Shown here: piece by piece, positions 21,081 to 31,391 of the stretch
How positions within the stretch are numbered: the first letter of the stretch is position 1
Layout of the letters: each line of letters begins with the position of its first letter
Assembly: GCA_963691655.1 (NCBI GenBank)
Contig: CAVNUY010000010.1
Span: 1 to 64,000 of the forward strand
DNA: 64,000 bases
Direction of reading: 5' to 3'
From: Toxonevra muliebris
Taxonomy: Eukaryota; Arthropoda; Insecta; Diptera; Pallopteridae
The notes under the pieces: generated by a model
The model's input: only the letters and a program-made list of their open reading frames with translations
The model's database searches: none
What the model was told of the DNA's origin: nothing
Position numbers and translations under genes: made by a program

Positions 21081-22105
21081 CAAGGCCGTATTTAGGGGGG
21101 AGGTTTTGGGGGTTTGAACCCCCCCCCCCCCCCCCCCCGAAATGTGGAAACTTTATTCTAATTTTAGAGATTAATTGCCAATGGATGGAAAAAAAAGTCA
21201 TCTATTTAACGATATTTTTTATTTCCATCGGTTTTTTTTATAAAAAGTCAAATATAAAAAAAAAATTAATTTGAAATCTTACTTACACTATGCGATCAAA
21301 TCCGATTTGTTTTCTTCGACATGAGGTTTGACTACGAATTCAAAAAGAGACGGTGATACTGAGCACTCCTGCGTTCATAGTTTTTCTAGGACAGTAACTG
21401 TTTTTGATTTAAAGTTTCGTCCTTAATCAGTTTGAAAATTTTAAAAATTAATAAAAAATAGAAAAAATTATCGGATCCTTGTAAAATTAGACTTGCTTGA
21501 ACCCCATTTTTTTTCCTAAAACGTGACGTTATGGGAAGTTTTTGACCTCAGATACGTGTTCAACGTGAAAAGTTCTTTCACAAAAACTCCATCTTATTAG
21601 CAAAACCCATGCAGTTCAGGAGACAATCTTAAAATATAATTATTTTTTAACGCATTATTGGTCAGAGCACCACGAAAGATCTCAACGTCATTCCTTATCA
21701 TTGATAATGGCTCAAATTCCCAATGATGATCATTTGAAAAAAATGAGCCTCTACTATTTTTGGTAATTTTTATTTTTTTGAGGTTGGGTACATCATCAGT
21801 AGTGGGAAGTCAATGAGCTAATGAAATTATGTCCTTCACGATAAAAAAAAATGCATTTGATTGCACATTGAATAATATTTATTTAAAAAAATTTAATTTG
21901 ATTATTCTGTGAATTTTTTGTCACTTTTGGCCATTTTTTAAAGGTTAAGATTAAAAAAAATTGGAAAATTTTTCTAAAATTTTAATCAAACGTATCATCG
22001 ATTTAATTTATTGTATTTAAAAATCAGTTTGATAAAAATTGTTTATGAATATTTTCTTCGAATGAAAACCCCTCCCCCGAAAAAAGATTTCTAGCTACGG
22101 CCCTG
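21081..22105. mobile_element. hAT-type non-autonomous element with perfect 8-bp duplication
   Basis: ggcccacc occurs exactly at 21073-21080 and 22106-22113. The ends are caaggccgtatttag and, inverted, cagggccgtagctag (12 of 15 matching). Both the duplication length and the CAG-GGCCGTA-type ends fit hAT. A run of about 20 C at 21119-21138 and the C-rich block near 22072 are subterminal. No transposase frame is present. Excising the element rejoins the endonuclease text from PTYWPT to DPLKSRDLIDFF. Confidence 0.92.
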
Positions 22106-22113
22106 GGCCCACC

Positions 22114-22838
22114 GATCCTCTAAAATCTCGTGATCTCATTGATTTTTTCATTGTTAAAGGTATTCCAATGCAATATGTAAAAATTGAAGAAAGTTTTGAT
22201 TTGAATTCGGACCACTCACCGATTTACTTAACATTCGATGAAAACATAAACGAAAAAGAAAGCATAGCATTCCTTTACAATAAACTCACTGATTGGGAGT
22301 TCTTTCAAAATATAATAAATGAACAAGTAAATACAACATAGATACTCTTGAAATGGATGTACTGAATTTTTCACAATTAATACAGCAAGCTGCGTGGAGA
22401 AGTACTCCAACAATTGCGAAAAAGTTTAATATGGATGCTTATCCTGAGGAAATACTAAAGCTTATTTCAAATAAACGTAAAGCCCGTCGTAAATGGCACC
22501 AAACAAGGTCACCGTCGGATAAGCAAAAATTAAATAAACTTGCCAAAGAATTGACCTTCAAAATACAACTATTAAAAAATGAAACATTCAATTCGTATTT
22601 ACAAAATCTTTCAAACGAACGTAGTACTGAATATTCTCTATGGAAATGCACAAAGAGGCTTAAAAGACCAGCGACTCAAATTTCACCAATTAAAAGCGAA
22701 CACAATGAATGGGCTAAAACAAGTCAGCAGAAAGCTGAGTTATTCGCAAATCACCTAGAAAACATGTTCACAATTTGTTCAAATATTGAGTCCGATAATA
22801 TAATAAACGAAGAGAACAGAAATAGAAGCTTTAACTGA
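22114..22838 (+). pseudogene. Jockey-type ORF2, endonuclease C-terminus and RT approach
   Basis: The text resumes DPLKSRDLIDFFIVKGI, then FDLNSDHSPIYLTF with the catalytic SDH motif of the endonuclease. After a stop near 22340 the frame 22353-22838 gives AWRSTPTI, LISNKRKARRKWHQTRSPSDK and the helix-rich linker up to the RT (KAELFANHLENMF). Conservation of SDH next to intact N-terminal motifs shows the endonuclease was complete before the hAT insertion. Confidence 0.8.
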
Positions 22839-22869
22839 AGCTGAAATTGAGCAGGTAATAAATAACTTA

Positions 22870-23015
22870 TTATTAAAATGCTTCTCATAGAAACTATCTA
22901 GCATTAAGTCTGTGTTATTGTATAAATTTGCACTTCAATTTATTATTATTAGTTGAATTGTTATACCTAGTCTGTAAGGATGTAAATTCCATAAATAAAT
23001 AAATAAAAAACAAAA
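22870..23015 (+). mobile_element. 5'-truncated LINE 3' tail inside the Jockey element
   Basis: Between EIEQVINN (22840-22865) and KSPGYDLLIAEIL (from 23013), RT text that should be continuous, lies about 150 bp of foreign sequence. It ends ctgtaaggatgtaaattcc and then (ataa)n plus A-rich bases. That ending is a typical dipteran LINE 3' terminus with a short tail. A clear target duplication was not found. Confidence 0.6.
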
Positions 23016-24330
23016 AATCTCCGGGGTACGACTTACTAATTGCAGAGATACTAAAGAAACTTCCACATAAAGGCATTGTCAAACTGAAGCAAGTAATGAA
23101 TGCGGTTTTAAACTTGAAATATGCTCCGATATATTGGAAAATTGCAGAGGTCATTATGATCCTTAAGCCGGGGAAAAATCCTCATGAAATTTCCTCATAT
23201 AGACCTATATCGCTTTTACCAATTCTTTCTAAAGTATTCGAGCGACTGTTTATTAAAAGACTGAACAGCATTATCGAAACAAGAAATATTTTACCACCTC
23301 ACCAATTTGGGTTTAGATCGAAACACTCAACAATTGATCAGATTCATAGAATCACTGCGGTTATAGAAAAAGCTTTGGAAGAAAAAAAGATATGTTCTGT
23401 TGTTTTCCTTGATGTTTCCCAAGCCTTCGATAAGGTATGGCACGAAGGCCTTCTCAAAAAAGTGCAAAATAAATTGTCAAGTGCTTACGTTAATATCCTG
23501 CGAACATATTTAACTGAGAGATATTTTCGAATTAAACAAGAAGATTGTTAATCTGATTTAAAGCCAATTAAAGCAGGAGTGCCTCAAGCCAGTGTTCTAG
23601 GTCCTCAATTATACTTGTGATCTCCCCACTGACGAGAATTATACAACAGTAACATTCGCTGATGATACTGCATTAATAGCAGTTGGAAATACAGAAGCAG
23701 AGTCAACAAGTATTCTACAAACAGCAGTAACAAACGTACCTTCTTGGACAAATAAATGGGCCTAAAACTGAATAACTCAAAGTCAGTACATGTCGACTTC
23801 TCAAATATAAATGCACAGCACCTTCCCGTGAATATTGACGGCAATGTTTTACCACACTCAAATACTGCAAAATATTTAGGTATGACATTCGATGCAAAGC
23901 TTCGCTGGGATGCTCATGTTAAAAAGAAAAGGAGGAACTTGAACTAAAATTTAAATGTATCTATTGTCTAATTGGCAGGAAATCTGTCTTATCAATTCAT
24001 AATAAGCTCATGATTTACAAATAAATCTTAAAGCCGATTTGGCTCTACGGAATTCAACTTTGGGGTTGTGCAAGTAACGCACAAATCCTGATTATCCAAA
24101 GATTCCAAAATAAGGTATTGAGATGCATAACCAATGCTCGTTGGTACGTGCAAAACTCTGATCTGCATCGTGACTTGAACATCAAAATGGTCAAAGATGA
24201 AATTTAACTAGTTTCTAAATCACACGAAATGAGACTAAGAACTCACATAAATGAAGAGGCAGCCGTAGTTGTAAATACGGAAAACCTGTATCGAAGATTG
24301 AAAAGATTGAAACCTTGTGATCTAACAAGA
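23016..24330 (+). pseudogene. Jockey-type ORF2, reverse transcriptase
   Basis: The frame 23096-23551 contains SSYRPISLLPILSKVFERL, HQFGFR and VVFLDVSQAFDKVWHEGLL, the first catalytic Asp region. After a stop come AGVPQASVLGPQLY, a small frameshift, then TTVTFADDTALIAVG with the FADD catalytic pair intact. NTAKYLGMTFDAKLRWDAHV, the thumb motif, follows. Later text is full of stops. QA replaces the usual QG in the SVLGP motif. There is no RNase H afterwards, supporting Jockey over LOA or I. The copy is inactive. Confidence 0.85.
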
Positions 24331-24552
24331 TAATCCCAACACCATTTAATTGGTAAATTTAATTATATTAATTTAACTGAAAATTGCTAGATAGTTAATG
24401 AATTAAACTAGTTGCAATTGTAATCGAAAATTTTTGGATTGTATGACTTTGGCATAAGTATTTTGTTATTTTCTATTAATTGCATTATATTTTGTAAAAT
24501 TCTTATAAAATAAAAAATTCGAATTAAAAAAAAAAAAAATTGCATGCCACCA

Positions 24553-25185
24553 TATGAATACATCAGGATTGACCTTATTATTGATGTGTATGACCACAGT
24601 GCCACTTGTGGGCTTAGACCCCACTTCTTTCCGAGCATTCGTTTACAAGTATATAAGGCTATATAGGCCTTCTTGACTCTAAGTTCTATGTTGGCTTTCC
24701 AAAGCTTAGTGTCAAGAATGACCCCTAGGTATTTGGCATTCTTTGATAAAGTTAATGTATGACCATTCTCCTTTGGTAGATTGAAGCTTGGTATCTTGGT
24801 TTTTGTGGTGAACAGCATCATTTCTGTTTTATTTGGATTCACTCCCAGACCGTACTTCACCGCCCAGTTACTGAGTGAGTCCAAAGCTCGTTCCATAATC
24901 TCGCTTATTATGTTGGGAAACAGACCTGACACTATGATCACCACATCATCAGCATACGCTACCACTTTGATGCCATCTATGACGATCAGCCAAAGTAGTG
25001 GTGAGAGAACACCCCCTTGGGGTGTTCCCCTTCTTACTGATCTTTTTATGCTGCTGGTACCCATTTCCGCCAGAATCACTCTGGTTTCCAACATGGATAT
25101 CATCCAGCTATTTAATCCCTCTTCTATACCTAGCTTGGCTAGAGCGGATTGGATAGCTGCTTTCGACGTTCGATCGGGGCTGTTT
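24553..25185 (-). pseudogene. LOA-type LINE ORF2, RT palm and thumb
   Basis: The minus strand encodes SPDRTSKAAIQSALAKLG, then VILAEMGTSSIKRSVRRGTP, PQGGVLSPLLW, VVAYADDVVIIVSG with the catalytic Asp pair intact, and NPNKTEMMLF. It continues through AKYLGVILDTKLWKANIELR and ends at LMYSYGG, where the Jockey insertion cuts it. Compared with relatives, text between LLW and the YADD box looks shortened by an in-frame deletion. It continues on the far side of the Jockey insertion as the RNase H segment. Confidence 0.83.
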
Positions 25186-26131
25186 ATCGAAGATCGAATG
25201 TAAAATTCGTATTATGGGCATTGCAACCGTGTCGAAATTTTCGTTGCGCATCGAATTTTCTGTCGAAAGCAATTTTGCTTAGTAATAATTGATAAAAATT
25301 TAAGTATTTTGATATTTTTTTTTTTGTTTTTTTAGGACTAAAAACTAATTTTAAACAGTTTTTGCAAATTTTTTGCAGGTTTAAAGTGGTGAGCAACACA
25401 TTGCAGTTATAGAAACTTGTATAATTGTTGGAAAGCAAATCCTCTGATTACTAAAGGTATTTCCTCAAAAGTTTTGTGCGACGAAGAAAAAACTAAATGG
25501 TTTAGAACCAACCAATAATTCCCGCCATTCTCCTTTTATTAGCAAAATAGACTTTTGCTTGTATAATTGAATTTTATTCATCTTTGGCAAATACTATTTT
25601 CAGGGCATTTAAAGCCTCTGATAACACCACAGACACCGTGGGCTGAGCAAGTCCAAGAGTATTCACATTCTCAATGCTTAGTTGGAGTGATCTCTGAGCA
25701 CAAAATCGCAGAACTGGTGCCGATTTTAATATGTTTGGAATTGATCTTGCTCATGTGCATTGCTTGAGCAGTTCATCTATAGTAGTCATCAAGTCCACAA
25801 ACGCCTCCGTGGTCAGTCGTAAGTTCTGCAGAAATCTGTAAACGAATTTCGTAAATGTCAAAGCTTTTCGGAAAGGCTGCACTTAATCGTTTTCTACTTC
25901 TGGCAAGTTCCATCAAGCTCTAATCCTCTTCCGATGAGTCGTTGAACCATTATTTCTATTTTGTCCTTATTTTTTTACTTCATTTTTAAACAAATCGTAT
26001 TTATTTTTCAAAATGACGATCAGCTGATAGAAATATACTATCGTGAACAAGTCAAAATGAGTGAAATTCACAATAACGCTATTCTCTGTAGAAAGCACGT
26101 CATAATACCAAACCCAAATTCGTTCGATCAG
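25186..26131 (-). mobile_element. Harbinger-type element remnant inside the LOA-type LINE
   Basis: Imperfect inverted ends of about 31 bp can be aligned: left outer end near 25186 (tcgaagatcgaatg inward to cgtattatg) and right end near 26131 (cataatacc outward to ttcgttcgatc). The interior encodes a broken PIF/Harbinger nuclease on the minus strand. RT text of the host LINE resumes on each side (FLDINSPDR-like to the left, GTIEKSLRQR to the right). Exact limits and the expected 3-bp target duplication were not resolved. Confidence 0.55.
25595..25870 (-). pseudogene. Harbinger (HARBI1-like) transposase fragment
   Basis: The minus strand reads FVYRFLQNLRLTTEAFVDLM, a stop, then SAPVLRFCAQRSLQLSIENV and LGLAQPTVSVVLSEALNAL. 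The LAQPTVS-VL-E pattern with the preceding L-FLA-GS-Q-S stretch is typical of the N-terminal helical part of PIF/Harbinger nucleases. The DDE catalytic domain is not recognisable nearby, so this is a decayed fragment. Confidence 0.68.
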
Positions 26132-27023
26132 GGCATTCGACTCAGTCTGAGATCGAACGCAGTTCATAATAAGGGCCTCTGTCTTAGAGATTTTTCAATT
26201 GTGCCAACTACCTCATGTAAAGCAGTTTCTGTGGACTTGCCCTTGAGGTAGGCGTACTGGGATTTTGAGAACTTTTTGCTTTCAATTATCTTTCTAAGAT
26301 TAATGTTTAGCACGCGTTCTAGTGATTTGAGTACAAAGGACGATAAGCTGATGGGCCTGAAGTCTTTTGCTCCTTCGTGCCTCCTTCTGCCTACCTTTGG
26401 AATGAAAATAACCTTAACTCTTCCGGGACATGGCCTAACTGCAAACTTTTTTTGAAGAGCACCTCCAGCCAGGGAACTACTAAGTCTTTTAAGTTCCTTA
26501 ACATAATTGGAATTATGCCATCTGGGGTGGGAGATTTGTATGGGCTGAAACTCTTGATTGACCAGAGAATCTTTTCCCTAGTGATTATTGAATCAAGAGA
26601 AGTTGGAGGTGTGCTTATCGGAGGATTGCGTATTGCGACTTCCTCGACGAAGTCTATCCTACAGGGGAAGTGGGTGCTTACAAGTGTGTCTAAAGATTCA
26701 GCCGCCGATGCCGTTCAGGTACCGTCTTCCTTCTTAATATAGGATGGGCAAGAATGTTCTTTGGACATCAGCTTCGCTATGCGGGCTGAATCTTTTATTG
26801 TATCTATGGAGCTACAGAAATCCCTCCAGGTCTTATTATTGTGAGGCAGTGTTTGTAGGGTTGATAGAATTTATTCCGATGGCAAGTGTTGAAAATCGAC
26901 CTCGTGAGTTTCCTCAGCTTGCATAGGTCTTCATTCCACCATACTGGAACTGGTTTCTTGCTGTGGGTGATCGGGCAGGATGCTTTGAAGGCCGCCTGTA
27001 GGGGACCCTCAAAGATCTATACC
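26132..27023 (-). pseudogene. LOA-type LINE ORF2, RT N-terminal half and linker
   Basis: On the minus strand, in broken frames, text runs PVWWNEDLCKLRKLTRSIFN, FCSSIDTIKDSARIAKLMSK, YKSPTPDGIIPIMLRNLKD and VPEELRLF. RRHEGAKDFRPI-like text and SQYAYLKGKSTETALHEVVG follow. This is the usual order from linker to RT motifs 1-3. It joins the palm segment at 24553-25185 across the Harbinger remnant and, to the right, the endonuclease-encoding first unit of the array without any break. Confidence 0.75.
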
Positions 27024-27219
27024 TTCTCATCCAAATTTTCTGTGGTAATTATATTTGTTATATGTTTCCTCAGCTTGCATAGGTCTTCATTCCACCATAC
27101 CGGAACTGGTTTCTTGCTGTGGGTGATCGGACAGGATGCTTTGAAGGCCGCCTGTAGGGCGTCCTCAAAGATCTCTACCTTCTCATCCAAATTTTCTGTG
27201 ATAATTATATTTGTTATAT
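26908..27219. repeat. 156-bp tandem duplication at the array's left edge
   Basis: Starting at tcctcagcttgcataggtct, the sequence at 26911 repeats at 27067 with a few differences. The word ttctcatccaaattttctgt recurs at 27024 and 27180, giving the same 156-bp spacing. The duplication lies in the LINE linker. In every later array unit, the full second copy and only the last 40 or so bases of the first copy remain, preceded by BEL integrase sequence. The array breakpoint therefore lies inside the first copy. Confidence 0.9.
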
Positions 27220-27308
27220 GTTTAGGTCGAAGCTTTGACTTAGCCACTCTTCTAAAAGAGTTCCAGTCAATTATTTTTGGGTTTCTGTATGGTGGTGCGT
27301 TCTCAGTC

Positions 27309-28013
27309 TTAAGATTCACCTTGATCCACCCCAATGTTATCATTGTCTGTGATGAGTGTTAGGTCAAGGACCTCTTCCCAAACTTCGAATTCACGTGTGC
27401 TGGGGAAAACGAAGGTAGGATTGTTGCCCTTGTTAAATACATTTAGATTAGTGTTAAGAATGAAATCGAAAAGGGACTCACCTCTTATGTTGGTTTCCGT
27501 GCTTCCCCAAAGCTCATTTCTTGAGTTTGCATCGCAGCCCAGTAGAAGTGTATCCTTGGCTGAGAGTGCTGATGTTAAGTGCGCAATCTTGCTCAAAATG
27601 AATACGGCCTTCAAGTATCGTGACTTGAGTTGGGCACCTTCGGATTTCTTTTTATCCGACGGCCTGCGATCACAATGGCTGATGACCGAGGCCGCTTTGG
27701 ATGTTGATGGTTTGGATGTTTCTATGATAGGGTTGCTTTGGCTGGCACTCCCTATCTTAGTGATTATTGTTTCCTGGCTTGAGGCCAGGAGATTTTCTTC
27801 CTCTGCTAGAGAAAGGGCCTCCCTAAGTGCCTCTGCATCTTTCGCGGAGATGCTGGGATTGGCTATAACGCTATCCGGACTTTTTTGTTTTTTATTCATT
27901 ATATCAGTTTCTTGCGATCGCTTCGCCGGGCCGAAGCCAAGCTCGGCGATCAATGAGGTTAAGGGGAAATATATGGTCAACCACGCCAGCGCCCCATGCC
28001 TTGGTAAGGCCAC
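27309..28013 (-). pseudogene. LOA-type LINE ORF1-endonuclease deletion fusion, unit 1
   Basis: A 234-residue frame. Residues 39 to about 135 (MNKKQKSPDSVI through KAASVISHCD to SRYLKAVFILSKI) look like the N-terminal part of a LOA-type ORF1; SRYLKAV-IL-KI is a gag-region motif of that group. The text then passes into AHLTSALSAKDTLLLGCDAN, SRNELWGSTETNIRGESLF and NKGNNPTFVFP, the C-terminal half of a LINE endonuclease. The rest of ORF1, including the knuckles, and the first half of the endonuclease are missing, so an in-frame deletion fused them. The SDH motif expected after LTLITDNDNI is also gone. The same fusion is in every unit, so it predates amplification. No enzyme function is expected. 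This copy has NLNV and PSISAKD, shared with unit 6. Confidence 0.8.
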
Positions 28014-29794
28014 CGTTACTCTCCGATGCGGCCCGATATCGGAGAGAAACCGTACAAATACAGTCAGTATTAACCCACGGCTGCAAACTTAGTCCATGGG
28101 CACGGTCCGCGTGTCACCCTGGATTGTGGGGGTTTTATTTAAGAGGGTTTGCTCCCTCCGCATGGGATTTCTTAGCCAGTTGCATGTCAAATATCTGTTG
28201 CATCCTGATATCAGTGCAGTCAGATATCTGTTGCATCCTGATACCAGGTTACGACATCTATCCGACACGTAGCTGTTACCAGCCGTCACTACGTGGAGGT
28301 GAACCGAACATAGCATACTAGTATAAATAACAAAATTGTTTGGGTATAGTTATGCATAACGCTCGTATCTTTTTTCCGACCAAAAACTTTCTACCAAAAA
28401 TTTTTAAAAACTGTAAATCGAGTCATATTTTTTCAGAAAAAAATATTTAAATTCAGGTTTGTTTAGTTTATTTTATTCCAGTTGTTTTCAAATGTTGCCA
28501 AATGGGCACTCTAGTAGAATATCGATGCAAAACATTTTGTTTTGATCCCGTTATCTGCTAGCGTTTCTAAATGGCAACGGTAAAATTGGAAGAATAATGA
28601 TGTTGAGACTGTTGCTTCTACTATGTATAGACAAAAATCTGCAGGAATAACTACTAGATGGAGTCCAGCTGACGTCTAAAGGTAATCGGTTCTGATTCCG
28701 TCACAGTCGAAAACTATACTAAGTATATGGAAGCCGATTAAAAAATGAACGCGTACAGAATCAGAAGCAAAAAATGGTGGTGGTCTCTATTTGCATGGTT
28801 ACTCGATGAAGCGATTCAATATGCTTGGCAATCGGATTATTACTCCCTTTGTACATGTATTCTACTAGCGTTGCCATATGGGCACATGACCTCTCTAAAA
28901 AAAACAGTGGAAAAATCAAAGCCAAAAGATGAATTTACGTTATTTAGAATTTTTTTTTTAGTTTTTAAAAATTTAGCCATTTTATTTGCCATATTTTATT
29001 TTGGGAGATAATGGGTTAAAGTGATATTGATAACTATTTCTCAAGCCAAGGAGACAACTTAGCACTAAACTCTTCATTAAGTAACAAAATGATAAGTAAA
29101 CAATACTGCAGACTCCGTTTACATACTCTACTGTAACACTAGTGATCAGCATTTTTGCGAGCGAAAGATGGCCTCCCGTGATCTCAAAACCATAATTAGT
29201 TTGTCTGGGTGTTTTGAGAAATTCACTGGTACAGGTATAAAATTCATGTTTATAACTTTTTTCATAGACAAGTTGCAACCGAAAATAAATTGAAGGTTGT
29301 ACCAAAGATTTTAATAATATATAAAAATTCATGCATTTATTTGTCTGTATAAAAATTAAAAGAGGAAATATTTGAAATTAAGAGAATGAGAAAACCAAAA
29401 GAGTTAAAAATAAACTAAAACTCCCAAGAGTAAGTTTTTGACGTGTAAACATCTTAGCTCACATGAAATAAGAACACGGTAGAGAGAATTCGGTTGTAAC
29501 TTTGTAAAGTTTATTACAAATGAAATTTTGAAAAATGGAAATTATACAATGTGGAAAGAGCGACCGAACGGTTGGAAAATATTCACAAGAATAGTAATAA
29601 GGATAAAGAAAAGAACAGAATAGAGCGGTGAAAATAGAGTAAGGAGAGAAAAAGGAAGAAATAGAAATAGAAAAAAGGAGTATTGGGAAAGGGTCCAAAC
29701 ATAGAAAAGAATAGAAAATAGTAGATGGCTTAGACATCCCGGCTCCCTTGCACGGGTGCATCATCGATGACGTCTTGTAAGCGTTGTAAGGAGT

Positions 29795-30166
29795 TCACAA
29801 CATCGCCCAGCAGGCTTCTAACTCTCTGGTCTCGGAAATGGGACGTCTCAAGGCTTCGATTATAGTCCGATTGGAAGTCGAAGAAAGTGGGGGTGCATGC
29901 ACAACTGCATTGGATGGCCGTCGAGGTGCTTGATTTCGAGGTCTAGTTACTCTTCCAGTCTGCGCGCGCTGCTGGACTTGCACGGGTCTGGACACCGGAT
30001 AAAGGAGAGTATGGTGGTCCAAACCGCACTTTCGACACCTGCTGTCCGACGTACAGTGAGCGGTGGTATGGGTGGTCGCCAGGCAATTAAAGCAGTAACC
30101 ACGTGCCCTGGCCGCTTGCGCTCGCTGGTTTGGGGTCATCGCGAGGAAGCCTCGACAGCACCGCAA
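29795..30166 (-). pseudogene. gag-like zinc-knuckle fragment, unit 1
   Basis: A 123-residue minus-strand frame with GYCFNCLATTHTTAHC, a C-X2-C-X4-H-X4-C knuckle. CRKCGLDHHTLLYP follows directly, a second Cys-His motif of the kind found before the protease in BEL/Pao Gag-Pol. A basic, Arg/Pro-rich tail (RVTRPRNQAPRRPSN) follows. In another frame the text continues to DDAPVQGSRDV and a stop. Upstream, the frame is not joined to a capsid domain. In the unit it lies downstream of the integrase on the same strand, the reverse of normal Gag-Pol order. It is either a rearranged BEL copy or a separate non-autonomous element. Confidence 0.75.
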
Positions 30167-30368
30167 CGAATGAAAGCGGAAGCATAATCTGCACTAGCGC
30201 ACGTTTGCAGGCTGACGCTGAGTCACAGGAGATGCAACTGCTGGCTGCGGTTGTTGGTTCGCAAGAGCTGCATCTGCAGATTGGACCTGTGGAGTACTGG
30301 AAAAGTAGAAACATTAGTTTGGGAATACTAATAGTGAGTAGAAATGAGAATTCTACTGGATCTGTATT

Positions 30369-31391
30369 TTACGCTAGAGGTAAAATACACAATTTAACGA
30401 TGGAACGTGTTATTACACCGTTTTGAGTGCGCAAATCAACAACGCGAATGTGGTTATCGGGACCACGGTGTAATTGAATGATCCGGCCGAGACGCCAGTC
30501 ATTTGGGGGAAGGAGTTCGTGTTTTATGACTGCGAACTCTCCTTCTACAGGATCTTTCTGCGGATGTTTCCATTTATACCGCTTTTGAAGATCTCTCAGG
30601 TATTCGTCTTTCCAGCGGCGGCTGAATTGATGATGTAGGACCTTGAGTTTTTCCCAACGGTTAATGAGAGAGAGATTCTCAGAATTAGGTTCAGGTGGGG
30701 CCAATAGAGGTGCACCTCGGAGAAAGTGCCCACGGGTAATTGCTGTGAGATCAGCAGGATCCTGTGAGGCAGGAGAAGGTGACCGGGAATTAAGAACGGC
30801 CTCTATTTTGGCGAGTAGAGTAGAAAACTTTTCGAATGTGAATTTATGGTTACCAGCTGTCTTTTTGAGATGAGTTTTGAAACTCTTGACAGCTGATTCC
30901 CACAAACCATCCATGTGAGGAGCACTTGGAGGGATAAAGTGCCAGTTTATGCCTTGAGGAGCATATTTTTGGGAGATATCAATAGAGACTTCTTTGAGGA
31001 ATTTAAAGAAGTCTTTACTAATGGCGCATTGAGCGCCGACAAATGTTGTGCCATTGTCACTCATCAGTTTTTTCTCATCCAAATTTTCTGTGGTAATTAT
31101 ATTTGTTATATGTTTCCTCAGCTTGCATAGGTCTTCATTCCACCATACCGGAACTGGTTTCTTGCTGTGGGTGATCGGACAGGATGCTTTGAAGGCCGCC
31201 TGTAGGGCGTCCTCAAAGATCTCTACCTTCTCATCCAAATTTTCTGTGATAATTATATTTGTTATATGTTTAGGTCGAAGCTTTGACTTAGCCACTCTTC
31301 TAAAAGAGTTCCAGTCAATTATTTTTGGGTTTCTGTATGGTGGTGCGTTCTCAGTCTTAAGATTCACCTTGATCCACCCCAATGTTATCAT
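30369..31391 (-). pseudogene. LINE-BEL chimeric frame (linker + integrase C-terminus), junction 1/2
   Basis: A 340-residue open frame crosses the unit boundary. Residues 1-106 are LOA-type LINE linker (NPKIIDWNSFRRVAKSKL, PVPVWWNEDLCKLRK). They include a doubled HITNII-TENLDEK that reflects the 156-bp duplication. From residue 108 (LMSDNGTTFVGAQ) the text is BEL/Pao integrase: the second catalytic Asp (SDNGT-F), GINWHFIPPSAPHMDGLWE with the catalytic Glu, and VLNSRSPSP. The C-terminal domain follows (RWKDEYLRDLQKRYKW, VIKHELLPPNDWRLGRI). The N-terminal zinc-binding part and the first catalytic Asp are absent, so it cannot be an active integrase. This copy has private changes (AQCAISKDFFKF). 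Confidence 0.85.

Larger units (their letters stand above)
18944..24541 (+). mobile_element. Jockey-type LINE, nearly full length, inserted in the LOA-type LINE
   Basis: Boundaries are set by an exact 11-bp target duplication gcatgccacca (18933-18943 and 24542-24552) and a 14-base A tract (24526-24539) at the 3' end. The order is 5' UTR, ORF1 gag with CCHC knuckles, then ORF2 with endonuclease and reverse transcriptase and no RNase H. That is the Jockey plan. The copy is interrupted by a hAT element (21081-22105) and a short LINE tail (about 22870-23015) and carries many stops. Removing those insertions leaves roughly 4.4 kb, a normal length for the clade. Confidence 0.88.
27024..31071. repeat. 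Array unit 1 (4048 bp)
   Basis: This is the edge unit, continuous to the left with the rest of the LINE. It lacks 20 bp near 29166 (loss between gaaa direct repeats) and has one extra A in an A run near 28898. It carries edge-specific substitutions, such as tggagtccagctg near 28660 where all other units have tggagtgcagctg. Confidence 0.95.
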
